This document shows positions 23,184 through 31,094 of a stretch of 32,676 bases of DNA, piece after piece. Made by a program: the position numbers and the translations under genes. Position 1 is the stretch's first letter. Each line of letters starts with the position of its first letter. The notes under the pieces were generated by a model. That model saw only the letters and a program-made list of their open reading frames with translations. It searched no databases and was not told where the DNA came from. Source of the stretch: Prevotellaceae bacterium (GTDB lineage Bacteria > Bacteroidota > Bacteroidia > Bacteroidales > Bacteroidaceae); contig CAJPLH010000004.1 in NCBI GenBank assembly GCA_905371275.1, forward strand, positions 1 to 32,676, read 5' to 3'.

Positions 23184-24014
23184 CTATTGAGTGGACGTTT
23201 CGGGAATGGCATCTTTCACGCGATGCAATCGAATGTTGCTCAGGTTGACGATTTGCGGATACGCTTCCCAGAAGTTAGACGTCACGAATTGCACAGAAAC
23301 TTTCTTTAGTTTGCGTTCCCCTAAAGCCAAACGAACTTCGTGATGAGTTTGAAAATAGTAGATAGTATAATTCGTGGTAGCAGTAGAATCGTTGTCATAA
23401 ATCGCCGTAAGGAATGCTAAAGCTTGCTTGCTTCCTCCCCCATACAACCATTGCGCATCAAAGTTTAAGATAAGGGCTTCATTGTGCAAACGCTTCCCTT
23501 TTGCAGTTCCTTCATAGATAAATCGGTTGTTGGAGGCTGCATCTAGCAGAACAGCATTCTTCTGCCAAACAAGCACACTATCTACATTGCCTGCACTCTT
23601 ACTGCCTTCCACGCTGGCTTGACTTACTGCCAACAAATGACGTGATAATTCTGCATTCAACTTCTTCATCTCCCCAGGATTTCGCAAATAGAAAGCCAAC
23701 GAATGTTTGTAGTCGCCTTCGGTAATCTTATATTTCTCAAAAACTGCAGAACGATATTTGAGATACTCCTTATGATTTGCCACAAGAGCCGAATCAGTGG
23801 GAGAAGACAGCGCACTTCCATCGCTCCCCTCTTGATCATCGATTTGCGACAACGAAGTGGCGAGTTGAAAATCATAAAGCACTTTGGCCATTTCATCAAC
23901 TGGCAGCACCTTGCGTTCCCCTGTTCCCGAAGAACAGGCAACCAATAATCCCGCTGCGACGAGCAACCAACCGCAGTAGAATTTCTTTGAAATGATTGAA
24001 AATGGAACTGTCAT
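23184..24014 (-). CDS. DUF4296 domain lipoprotein
   Basis: A 276-residue predicted lipoprotein of unknown function. The signal sequence ends in the lipobox LVAC with Cys27 as the lipidated residue. The DUF4296 region follows (VDEMAKVLYDFQLATSL, then EYLKYRSAVFEKYKITEGDYKHSLAFYLRNPGEMKKLNAEL). A second half of beta-strand character (RFIYEGTAKGKRLHNEALILNFDAQWLYGG) is less typical. It follows lspA by 47 bp, and as a lipoprotein it would itself be an LspA substrate. Confidence 0.85.
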   Translation of the reverse strand: MTVPFSIISKKFYCGWLLVAAGLLVACSSGTGERKVLPVDEMAKVLYDFQLATSLSQIDDQEGSDGSALSSPTDSALVANHKEYLKYRSAVFEKYKITEGDYKHSLAFYLRNPGEMKKLNAELSRHLLAVSQASVEGSKSAGNVDSVLVWQKNAVLLDAASNNRFIYEGTAKGKRLHNEALILNFDAQWLYGGGSKQALAFLTAIYDNDSTATTNYTIYYFQTHHEVRLALGERKLKKVSVQFVTSNFWEAYPQIVNLSNIRLHRVKDAIPETSTQ

Positions 24015-24061
24015 AAGAATGAATATGATAATACGTTAGCCTTTGCGCCTATTCTTGAGGT

Positions 24062-24733
24062 TTACTTTTCCTCTGGACAATTCTCCGCTTCACTAGTCTG
24101 TTCAGTTTTTGCAGTCGGAGCATTCATCAGGGCAGAAAGATGTTTTCTGTAAAACAATATCATTGCAGCAGCACCCACAGAGATCGCTGCATCAGCAAAA
24201 TTGAATATAGCACCAAAGAAAGTACTTCCTTTGAGAACGGGCACCCAATCAGGCCATTGAAACAAAGGGAAATAGAACATATCTACCACGTGTCCGTGGA
24301 GAAACGTGCCATATCCTTGTCCCATCGCCACGAGATGCGCGGGAGTTGCTCCCATCGCAGCAGCATAATAAGGTGCACTCTCTGTGAAGATGAGCCCATA
24401 AAAGGCATTATCTACGATATTTCCGAATGCGCCTGCAATAATCATAGACAAACACACTACAAAACCAATGGGAGCAGCCTTCTTCACTTCTTTTCTCAAG
24501 ACATAGACAAAGAAAGCCACGGCACACAATCTAAAAATCGTCAGTATTCCTGTACCAATAAAGTCCATACCAAAAGCCATCCCTCGGTTTTCTGTAAATC
24601 GCAATTGAAACCAAGAGGCTATTTCATAGCTTTCTCCAAGCAAGAAACGCGTCTTAATGGCTATTTTGATGAGTTGATCAACAATAATGATGCCAATGGG
24701 AATAAAAAACGCGAGAAGTGCACGCAATTTCAT
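24062..24733 (-). CDS. lspA: Lipoprotein signal peptidase (signal peptidase II)
   Basis: Inner-membrane aspartyl protease that removes signal peptides from lipid-modified prolipoproteins. The two catalytic aspartates are visible: Asp108 in GNIVDN and Asp181 in FNFADAAI. The conserved FTENRGMAFG block is at 46-55. About four membrane helices are seen. Residues 113-170 form an extended periplasmic insertion longer than in E. coli LspA, common in Bacteroidetes. The start at 24733 (MKLRALLAFF) is chosen over a Met 16 codons upstream. It follows the DksA-like gene, but a MITE-like repeat separates them. Confidence 0.94.
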   Translation of the reverse strand: MKLRALLAFFIPIGIIIVDQLIKIAIKTRFLLGESYEIASWFQLRFTENRGMAFGMDFIGTGILTIFRLCAVAFFVYVLRKEVKKAAPIGFVVCLSMIIAGAFGNIVDNAFYGLIFTESAPYYAAAMGATPAHLVAMGQGYGTFLHGHVVDMFYFPLFQWPDWVPVLKGSTFFGAIFNFADAAISVGAAAMILFYRKHLSALMNAPTAKTEQTSEAENCPEEK

Positions 24734-24893
24734 AAGTGTAAATATCGTATAAGTGAAACTAGTTTGCCTATCATTGGCCACAATCTGTCCACTTTTGTCT
24801 TAAAACATTTCAAATATGCCCCTTATACCAGGAGTTAAAGTCGAAAACAGAAGTGCTAAACCCTAAATCACAAGTAAAGTTGCTATCTATTAT

Positions 24894-25085
24894 CCCAAAT
24901 CGGTCATTATATCCTAAACAGATTTCATTTGATTGTTGAGCAGATGGTATTTCGTTAGTTTGAAGGCGTAGCGGACTACGTCAAGAACGAACGAGAAACA
25001 AGATGCCAACAAGAAAATGAAAGATGACAGGAAGTTATCTTATCTATAACAATCTACACTATTACAGTCTAATGACCGATTGGGG
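24894..25085 (-). repeat. MITE-like dispersed repeat, copy 2 (about 192 bp)
   Basis: This copy matches copy 1 (10156-10345) end to end in opposite orientation. Its own ends are inverted: CCCCAATCGGTCATTAGAC on one side and CCCAAATCGGTCATTATA on the other. The 20-bp core (25008-25027) is identical to copy 1, and a central palindrome GGCGTAGCGGACTACGTC spans 24965-24982. It is flanked by ATTAT on both sides (24889-24893 and 25086-25090), a candidate 5-bp target duplication. The right flank overlaps the stop codon of the DksA-like gene. The remaining part of the 24734-25086 gap (24734-24888) holds nothing I can name. Confidence 0.8.
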
Positions 25086-25086
25086 A

Positions 25087-25467
25087 TTATTTGCCTTGTG
25101 CTAGTTTTGCTTCAATACTTAAAGTGGCGTGTGGCACCGCACGAAGTCTTTCTTTGGGAATCAACTTCTTGGTAACACGGCAAATACCATAAGTCTTGTT
25201 TTCTATACGCACCAAAGCTTGTTGCAAACCAGTGATAAACTTCTTCAGACGTTCTGCAGCCACCATTTGTTCCTCCATTGATTGAACGCTTGAGCCTTCC
25301 TCGAGAGTATGATAGGTGGGCATCGTGTCGTCGATGTCATTACTATTGCGTTTATTGAGCGTGGCAATGATTTCTTCAAATTGTTTTTTAGCCACGTCAA
25401 GTTTTTCGTTAATGAGAGCTCGGAATTCTGCCAGCTCTTCATCAGTATATCTTGTTTTCTCTGACAT
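25087..25467 (-). CDS. TraR/DksA-family protein lacking the zinc cysteines
   Basis: A 126-residue relative of DksA, which binds in the RNA polymerase secondary channel and works with ppGpp. The N-terminal half is a charged helical hairpin (about 8-85). The C-terminal globule keeps the shape YGICRVTKKLIPKERLRAVPHATLSIEAK, but only one of the four zinc-ligand cysteines of classic DksA remains, as in cysteine-poor DksA2-type proteins. It follows ileS by 83 bp, a conserved pairing in Bacteroidetes. Its stop codon abuts the dispersed repeat. Confidence 0.88.
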   Translation of the reverse strand: MSEKTRYTDEELAEFRALINEKLDVAKKQFEEIIATLNKRNSNDIDDTMPTYHTLEEGSSVQSMEEQMVAAERLKKFITGLQQALVRIENKTYGICRVTKKLIPKERLRAVPHATLSIEAKLAQGK

Positions 25468-25550
25468 AAGATGGTATGGTTTAAATAGAATCGTGTGAGT
25501 AGGGGCAGAGAAGCGCGTCTCTCCCCTACTCCACGACGAATAGATTCAGA

Positions 25551-28500
25551 TTATACCTTATTGATTAAGAACTTCACGTTGGTTCCGTCCAAATCAAACT
25601 CAGTTTCGCTTTCCACATTAGCAGCGAGTGTGATGCTTTCTGCCAACACTTGTCCAGCAATAAATTCGCTGAACTCGGCAATAGCCTTCTCTGCAACAGG
25701 AAGTTGCTCCACAACAATGCGAATGCGGTCGGTGATTTCAAAACCACTTTCTTTGCGGAAGGCTTGCACGCGCTTCACAATCTCACGCGCCACACCTTCG
25801 TTGCGAAGTTCATCGGTGATGGTGATATCCAATGCCACTGTGAGCGCACCTTCGTTTGCCACACTCCATCCTGGCATATCTTCACTAATGATTTCCACAT
25901 CATTGCGTTCGATGAGACAAGATTCACCTTCTACCACAACAGTGAGCGTACCGTTCTTTTCGAGTTCCGCAATCTGGTCTTGAGAAATAGCCGTAACCAC
26001 TTCGTTCACCGCCTTCATCAATTTACCGAACTTCTTACCCATTACGCGGAAATTGCACTTCACCTTCTTTTCCAGCATCTGACCTTCCACGAAATCAATG
26101 GTTTTCACATTGACTTCATCAAGCACAAGCTGTTGCACAGCTTCTAGTCGCGTGCGCACCAAAGGATCGGTCACAGGGATGGCAATGCGTTGCAAAGGCT
26201 GACGCACAATGATGCGTTCCTTCTTGCGGAGTGAGAGCACAAGCGAAGTGGTTTGTTGCGCCAACTCCATACGTGCTTCAAGCTCCTTGTCAATAAGTTG
26301 CTCATCAGCCACGGGGAAACGGTCAAGATGCACACTATCAGCCGTAGCACGTGCTGTGCCTGCCGTAAGGTCTTTATAAAGACGATCAGCATAGAAAGGC
26401 GCGATGGGAGCCATCAAACGACTCAAGGTGAGCAGGCAAGTGTACAACGTCTGATAAGCCGCCAGTTTGTCTGCGGTCATAGCCCCTGCCCAGTAGCGTT
26501 TGCGATTAAGACGCACATACCAGTTTGAGAGATTGTCCACCGTGAATGCTTGAATCAAACGTCCGGCACGCGTAGGCTCGTATTCTTCATAACAAGCCGT
26601 AACTTCGCGCACAAGTGTATTGAGTTCACTGAGAATCCATCTGTCAATCTCTGGACGCTCTGCCACGGGAACTTCAGCAGCTTCAGGATCGAAGTTGTCC
26701 ACATTGGCATACATGGAGAAGAACGAATAAGTTTGAATCAACTTACCGAAGAACGTACGGTTGGTTTCCACCACTCCTTCGGGGTCGAACTTCAAGTTAT
26801 CCCAAGGCGAAGAGTTGGTAATCATATACCAACGCACGGGGTCACTACCATATTCTTTGATGGCGCCAAAGGGATCGACAGCATTGCCCAATCGCTTAGA
26901 CATTTTCTGTCCATTCTTGTCTAACACAAGACCATTAGAAATAACGGCTTTGAACGCCACAGAGTCAAACACCATCGTTGCAATAGCGTGCAGCGTGAAG
27001 AACCAACCACGAGTTTGGTCTACCCCCTCCGCAATGAAGTCGGCAGGATACACCGTACGACTATCTAGGAGTTCCTTATTTTCAAAGGGGTAATGGATTT
27101 GTGCATAAGGCATCGCACCAGAGTCAAACCAAACGTCAATAAGGTCTGTTTCACGATAAAGAGGATTGCCCGTTTCTGACACCAGAACAATGTCATCCAC
27201 GTGTGGGCGGTGCAAGTCGATGCGGTCGTAGTTTGCTTTGCTATAATCACCAGGCACAAAACCTTGTTCCTTGAGTGGATTCTTGGTCATCACACCTGCA
27301 GCAACCGCCTTCTCAATCTCGTTGTAGAGTTCTTCGACCGAACCGATGCAGAGTTCTTCCTTCTGAGCATTGCGCCAAATGGGCAATGGAGTACCCCAAT
27401 AACGTGAACGGCTTAAGTTCCAGTCATTCAGGTTCTCCAACCATTTACCAAAACGTCCAGTACCCGTTGATTCGGGTTTCCAGAGAATCGTTTTGTTGAG
27501 TTCTATCATGCGTTCCTTCACAGCCGTAGAGCGAATAAACCAACTATCAAGAGGATAGTAAAGCACAGGCTTATCCGTACGCCAGCAGTGAGGATAATTG
27601 TGAACATGCTTCTCGATGCGGAACGCTTGTCCCACTTGTTTCATCTCCATACAGAGGATGATATCCAAGTTTTCTGATTTCTCGGCAGTCTTTTCGTCAA
27701 ACTTTCCACCTTCGTTGAAACGAGGATCGTAGGCATTCTTTACATAATCTCCAGCGTGACGACCATAAGCTGTTGTATCTACACACTTTTCAGCGAAAGC
27801 AGGGGCGCAATCATCAAGGGTGTAATACTTACCTGTGAGATCTACCATTGGACGTGTTTCACCTGCCTTATTGATAATGAAGAGCGAAGGAATGCCAGCG
27901 GCCTTAGCCACCTTGGCATCGTCCGCACCAAACGTAGGCGCGATGTGTACGATACCCGTACCATCTTCAGTGGTCACATAGTCACCAGGGATTACGCGGA
28001 AAGCCTCATCAGCCATTTCCACAAAGCAATCTTGTCCCACAGAGAAGACACGATCTGCGTGCTTTTCCGCATATTCGCGCACAAAGTCTGCAGCAGTGTC
28101 AGCCACCTTTTCAGTAGGACGCACCCAAGGCATCAATTGAACATAGCGCAAGCCCACGAGTTCCGCACCTTTATAACGTGCAACAACACGATAAGGCACC
28201 ACTTTGTCACCGACAGCGTAGTTCATTTCAGCATTTTCGCCTTCAGCTTTGAAATAAGCCGACACGCGGTTTTCTGCTACAACAGCGGTGATGGGCTCTG
28301 CCGTGTAAGGATTGAAGGTTTGCAAAGCCACATAGTCAATGTTAGGACCTACGCACAGTGCAGTGTTGGAAGGCAATGTCCACGGTGTGGTTGTCCACGC
28401 CAAGAACACAGGCTTACCCCACCCTTGCAATGCTTCGGGAGCATCCACCATCTCAAATTGCGCAGTGACAGTGGTATCTTTCACATCACGATAGGCACCA

Positions 28501-29096
28501 GGCTGATTGAGTTCGTGACTAGAAAGTCCAGTTCCAGCAGCAGGGCTATAAGGCTGAATGGTATAACCTTTGTAGAGCAAACCCTTCTGATAGAGTTGTT
28601 TGAGCAACCACCAGAGAGTTTCGATATAAGAGTTTTCGTAAGTGATGTAAGGGTGTTCCATATCCACCCAATACCCCATAAGGTGAGACAAATCGCCCCA
28701 CTCCTGCGTGTACATCATCACATTACGACGACAATGCGCATTATATTCTTCGATAGAAATCTTTTGACCAATGTCTTCTTTGGTAATCCCCAATTCCTTT
28801 TCAACGCCCAATTCGACGGGCAAACCATGGGTGTCCCAACCAGCTTTGCGGTTGACTTGGAAACCTTGCATCGTTTTGTAACGGCAAAACACATCCTTAA
28901 TAGTACGCGCCATCACGTGGTGAATACCAGGGTGTCCATTTGCCGATGGAGGTCCTTCAAAGAAAACATACGAGGGGCAACCTTCACGCTCGCTGATGCT
29001 GCGGTGGAAGAGGTCAGCCTCGTCCCATTCTTTCAGCACATCTTCGTTGACGGCGTAGAGGTTCATACCACTACGTTCGGTGAATTTCTTACTCAT
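25551..29096 (-). CDS. ileS: Isoleucyl-tRNA synthetase (IleS2-like, GXHH type)
   Basis: Charges tRNA-Ile with isoleucine and edits misactivated valine. The 1181 residues match the longer, eukaryote-like IleS2 class. The class I signature, normally HxGH, reads GIHH at 57-60 (28917-28928). The second signature KMSKR is at 731-735 (26892-26906). The editing (CP1) domain contains AWTTTPWTLPSNTALCVG. The anticodon-binding region and C-terminal domain lack a clear zinc-binding cysteine cluster. The swapped GXHH form has been linked in published biochemical work to mupirocin hyper-resistance. Two TAnnTTTG matches lie upstream. It is the first gene of the ileS-dksA-lspA cluster. Confidence 0.95.
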   Translation of the reverse strand: MSKKFTERSGMNLYAVNEDVLKEWDEADLFHRSISEREGCPSYVFFEGPPSANGHPGIHHVMARTIKDVFCRYKTMQGFQVNRKAGWDTHGLPVELGVEKELGITKEDIGQKISIEEYNAHCRRNVMMYTQEWGDLSHLMGYWVDMEHPYITYENSYIETLWWLLKQLYQKGLLYKGYTIQPYSPAAGTGLSSHELNQPGAYRDVKDTTVTAQFEMVDAPEALQGWGKPVFLAWTTTPWTLPSNTALCVGPNIDYVALQTFNPYTAEPITAVVAENRVSAYFKAEGENAEMNYAVGDKVVPYRVVARYKGAELVGLRYVQLMPWVRPTEKVADTAADFVREYAEKHADRVFSVGQDCFVEMADEAFRVIPGDYVTTEDGTGIVHIAPTFGADDAKVAKAAGIPSLFIINKAGETRPMVDLTGKYYTLDDCAPAFAEKCVDTTAYGRHAGDYVKNAYDPRFNEGGKFDEKTAEKSENLDIILCMEMKQVGQAFRIEKHVHNYPHCWRTDKPVLYYPLDSWFIRSTAVKERMIELNKTILWKPESTGTGRFGKWLENLNDWNLSRSRYWGTPLPIWRNAQKEELCIGSVEELYNEIEKAVAAGVMTKNPLKEQGFVPGDYSKANYDRIDLHRPHVDDIVLVSETGNPLYRETDLIDVWFDSGAMPYAQIHYPFENKELLDSRTVYPADFIAEGVDQTRGWFFTLHAIATMVFDSVAFKAVISNGLVLDKNGQKMSKRLGNAVDPFGAIKEYGSDPVRWYMITNSSPWDNLKFDPEGVVETNRTFFGKLIQTYSFFSMYANVDNFDPEAAEVPVAERPEIDRWILSELNTLVREVTACYEEYEPTRAGRLIQAFTVDNLSNWYVRLNRKRYWAGAMTADKLAAYQTLYTCLLTLSRLMAPIAPFYADRLYKDLTAGTARATADSVHLDRFPVADEQLIDKELEARMELAQQTTSLVLSLRKKERIIVRQPLQRIAIPVTDPLVRTRLEAVQQLVLDEVNVKTIDFVEGQMLEKKVKCNFRVMGKKFGKLMKAVNEVVTAISQDQIAELEKNGTLTVVVEGESCLIERNDVEIISEDMPGWSVANEGALTVALDITITDELRNEGVAREIVKRVQAFRKESGFEITDRIRIVVEQLPVAEKAIAEFSEFIAGQVLAESITLAANVESETEFDLDGTNVKFLINKV

Positions 29097-29136
29097 ATAT
29101 AATGATTCTATTTCGTTTCAAATATAGATACTTGCG

Positions 29137-29144
29137 CAAAAGTA
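29137..29144 (-). promoter_or_regulatory. Predicted -7 element for ileS
   Basis: TACTTTTG on the - strand lies 40 bp upstream of the ileS ATG. A second match, TATATTTG, occurs at 29119-29126. Neither has a clear TTTG at -33. Confidence 0.4.
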
Positions 29145-29201
29145 CAATAAAAATTGGAGATATGCGCTACCTTGACCCTAAAAACACCCATCAGCTATTA
29201 T

Positions 29202-29330
29202 TTTCAGTCTAATCTGGATGGTTTTCTTTCGACATTTCCCTAAACCCCAATTGGTAATTAAACCCCAATCGGTCATTAGACCGTAGAAATGCTACTCATA
29301 ATCTCAAAGGTCATTACCAGCAAAAGGAGT
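29202..29330 (+). repeat. Partial or decayed copies of the dispersed repeat
   Basis: CCCCAATCGGTCATTAGACC at 29263-29282 is the terminal sequence of the MITE-like family. A second degenerate end (CCCCAATTGGTAATTAAA) lies just before it at 29244-29261, and CAGTCTAAT at 29204-29212 may be a further remnant. After the end sequence it shares TGCTACT and neighbouring bases with the short copy at 29716-29785 rather than with the long copies. This is most of what the 29097-29468 gap contains, besides the ileS promoter and the terminator at 29345-29384. Confidence 0.55.
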
Positions 29331-29337
29331 TTGTCCC

Positions 29338-29384
29338 CCAACAAAAGAAACTGTTTCAAGCCGCTGAGCCTGAAACAGTTTCTT
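29338..29384 (-). terminator. Terminator after the small basic protein gene
   Basis: A perfect 14-bp inverted repeat, AAGAAACTGTTTCA and TGAAACAGTTTCTT, has a 12-base loop. On the - strand it is followed by TTGTTGGGG just past a T-rich arm. It lies 85 bp after the stop at 29469. Confidence 0.6.
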
Positions 29385-29468
29385 ATTTGTCAAATTTGCT
29401 GAGTGCAGCATCACAACTTCTAGGCTGAAAAGCCTTTCGTCAATGACATCTCAACGCACCGTCGCACC

Positions 29469-29681
29469 TTAGGATTTACCTTTGCGTCGATTGGCACGGC
29501 GTTTACGGATATCAGCTTTTTTCTTGGCTGCTCCAGAACCGTGAAGTCCTGTGATATATGTCTTTTTCTTGGCCTTGGTCTTCACCTTTTCTTCTTGAGG
29601 CTTACGAAGTTTTGCCCCTTTGAAGGTGATACCCGTGGTCATTGCTGTTGTAATTTCTTCGTCGCTTACGTTGCGCGCCAT
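29469..29681 (-). CDS. Small, very basic protein of unknown function
   Basis: A 70-residue protein rich in Lys and Arg that I do not recognise. The N-terminus (MARNVSDEEITTAMTTGITF) is mildly acidic. The rest is strongly basic, ending KKKADIRKRRANRRKGKS, with a central TYITGLHGSG. Its composition resembles small ribosome- or nucleic-acid-binding proteins. It sits between ileS and the AICAR transformylase gene on the same strand, with repeat copies on both sides and a terminator downstream. No own promoter is seen, so it may depend on the transformylase transcript. The compositional pattern and clean ends make a real gene likely. Confidence 0.6.
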   Translation of the reverse strand: MARNVSDEEITTAMTTGITFKGAKLRKPQEEKVKTKAKKKTYITGLHGSGAAKKKADIRKRRANRRKGKS

Positions 29682-29715
29682 TGGCTATAAGTTTTGGATT
29701 TGATAAGACTATAAT

Positions 29716-29785
29716 CCCCCATCGGTCATTAGACCATAAAAGTGCTACTGGTCATGGAAAAGATTATTTCCTGAACAGATTGGGG
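29716..29785 (+). repeat. Short copy of the dispersed repeat (about 70 bp)
   Basis: It begins CCCCCATCGGTCATTAGACC and ends CAGATTGGGG, so only the terminal parts of the family are kept. ATAAT flanks it directly on both sides (29711-29715 and 29786-29790), equal to the flank of copy 2 read in the same orientation. It lies in the 113-bp gap between the AICAR transformylase and the small basic gene. Confidence 0.65.
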
Positions 29786-29794
29786 ATAATTGGA

Positions 29795-30979
29795 TTAGTG
29801 ATGGAAAAGGCGAACACCAGTGAACACCATGGCAATGCCATATTTGTCACAAGTTTCAATCACATGGTCATCACGCACCGAACCACCAGCTTGTGCCACA
29901 TAAGCCACACCGCTGCGATGCGCTCTTTCGATGTTATCGCCAAAGGGGAAGAAAGCATCTGAACCCAAAGCCACACCAGTGTTTTGCGCTATCCAAGCCT
30001 TCTTTTCCTCACGAGTCAAAGGTTCCGGACGTTCAGTGAAGAACTGTTGCCAAGCGCCGTCTGCCAACACATCATCGTAATCCTCTGAAATGTAAATATC
30101 AATCGTGTTGTCACGATCGGCACGGCGAATCTTTTCCACAAATGGCAAATTCATCACCTTGGGATGCTGACGCAACCACCAAATGTCGGCTTTCTGTCCA
30201 GCAAGACGTGTGCAGTGGATACGGCTTTGCTGCCCTGCACCGATACCAATGGCTTGCCCGTCCTTGACATAGCACACAGAGTTCGATTGCGTATATTTGA
30301 GAATTATCAGCGCCACCATCAAATCTCTACGCGCTGCTTCGGGAATATCTTTATTCACCGTGGGACGATTTTCAAACAGCGCATCATCTGCAAGGTTGAT
30401 TTCATTGCGTCCTTGTTCAAACGTCACGCCATACACTTGCTTGCGTTCAATTGGCTCTGGACGATAGTTCTCATCTACCTTGAGCACGCAATAAGTGCCT
30501 TTACGCTTTTCTTGCAAAATGGTCAAAGCCTCGGGAGTAAAACCTGGGGCAATCACACCGTCACTCACTTCGCGTTTAATCAGAAGCGCAGTGGCTTCAT
30601 CGCAAACGTCGGAAAGGGCGATGAAATCACCATAACTCGACATACGGTCGGCGCCACGAGCACGGGCATAAGCCGAAGCGATGGGCGATAAAGGCAAAGC
30701 GATATCATCACAAAAATAGATTTTGCGCAAAGTTTCATCCAAAGGCAAACCCACTGCTGCCCCAGCCGGTGAAACGTGTTTGAAAGACGTTGCTGCAGGA
30801 AGTCCCGTTGCTGCCTTCAGTTCGCTCACCAGTTGCCAACCATTGAGCGCATCTAAAAAGTTAATATACCCAGGACGACCAGCTAGCACTTCAATGGGAA
30901 GTTCCGCACCGTTGTCCATGTAAATTCGAGAAGGTTTTTGATTGGGATTGCACCCATACTTCAAGGCTAATTCTTTCAT
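29795..30979 (-). CDS. Stand-alone AICAR formyltransferase (PurH C-terminal type)
   Basis: Predicted to transfer a formyl group from 10-formyltetrahydrofolate to AICAR, the penultimate step of purine synthesis. The 394 residues cover only the AICAR transformylase half of PurH, with no IMP cyclohydrolase (MGS-like) domain. The catalytic Lys-His pair is in SFKHVSPAGAA (Lys67, His68). Other family blocks are SNSVCYVKDGQAIGIGAGQQSR and the C-terminal SDAFFPFGDNIERAHRSGVAYVAQAGGS. The start at 30979 (MKELALKYGCNPNQKPSRIYM) is supported by the promoter at 31013. Such single-domain proteins occur in Bacteroidetes alongside a full PurH. Cyclohydrolase activity must come from elsewhere. Confidence 0.92.
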   Translation of the reverse strand: MKELALKYGCNPNQKPSRIYMDNGAELPIEVLAGRPGYINFLDALNGWQLVSELKAATGLPAATSFKHVSPAGAAVGLPLDETLRKIYFCDDIALPLSPIASAYARARGADRMSSYGDFIALSDVCDEATALLIKREVSDGVIAPGFTPEALTILQEKRKGTYCVLKVDENYRPEPIERKQVYGVTFEQGRNEINLADDALFENRPTVNKDIPEAARRDLMVALIILKYTQSNSVCYVKDGQAIGIGAGQQSRIHCTRLAGQKADIWWLRQHPKVMNLPFVEKIRRADRDNTIDIYISEDYDDVLADGAWQQFFTERPEPLTREEKKAWIAQNTGVALGSDAFFPFGDNIERAHRSGVAYVAQAGGSVRDDHVIETCDKYGIAMVFTGVRLFHH

Positions 30980-31012
30980 TTTCTGAGAATCGTTTCGATG
31001 AAATGACTGTCG

Positions 31013-31043
31013 CAAAGATACGATTTTAGCCGTGAAACTCCAA
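31013..31043 (-). promoter_or_regulatory. Promoter of the AICAR transformylase gene
   Basis: On the - strand, TTG (31041-31043) and TATCTTTG (31013-31020) are 20 bp apart, and the ATG at 30979 follows 33 bp below. It is divergent from the promoter at 31060-31090. Confidence 0.7.
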
Positions 31044-31059
31044 GTAATCTAAGTTTTTT

Positions 31060-31090
31060 TTTGCTTAGAGCGAAATACTTACTATATTTG
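31060..31090 (+). promoter_or_regulatory. Promoter of the 436-residue unknown gene
   Basis: TTTG (31060-31063) and TATATTTG (31083-31090) are exactly 19 bp apart, a full consensus match. The first ATG of the gene lies only 4 bp below, at about the expected transcription start, so the mRNA may be leaderless. Confidence 0.75.
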
Positions 31091-31094
31091 CGAT

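Noticed and set aside
27756..29102. A 448-codon open frame antisense to ileS
   Set aside because: It is fully opposite the ileS catalytic and editing regions; the translation is His/Thr/Arg-rich with no domain. It is explained by codon bias on the other strand.
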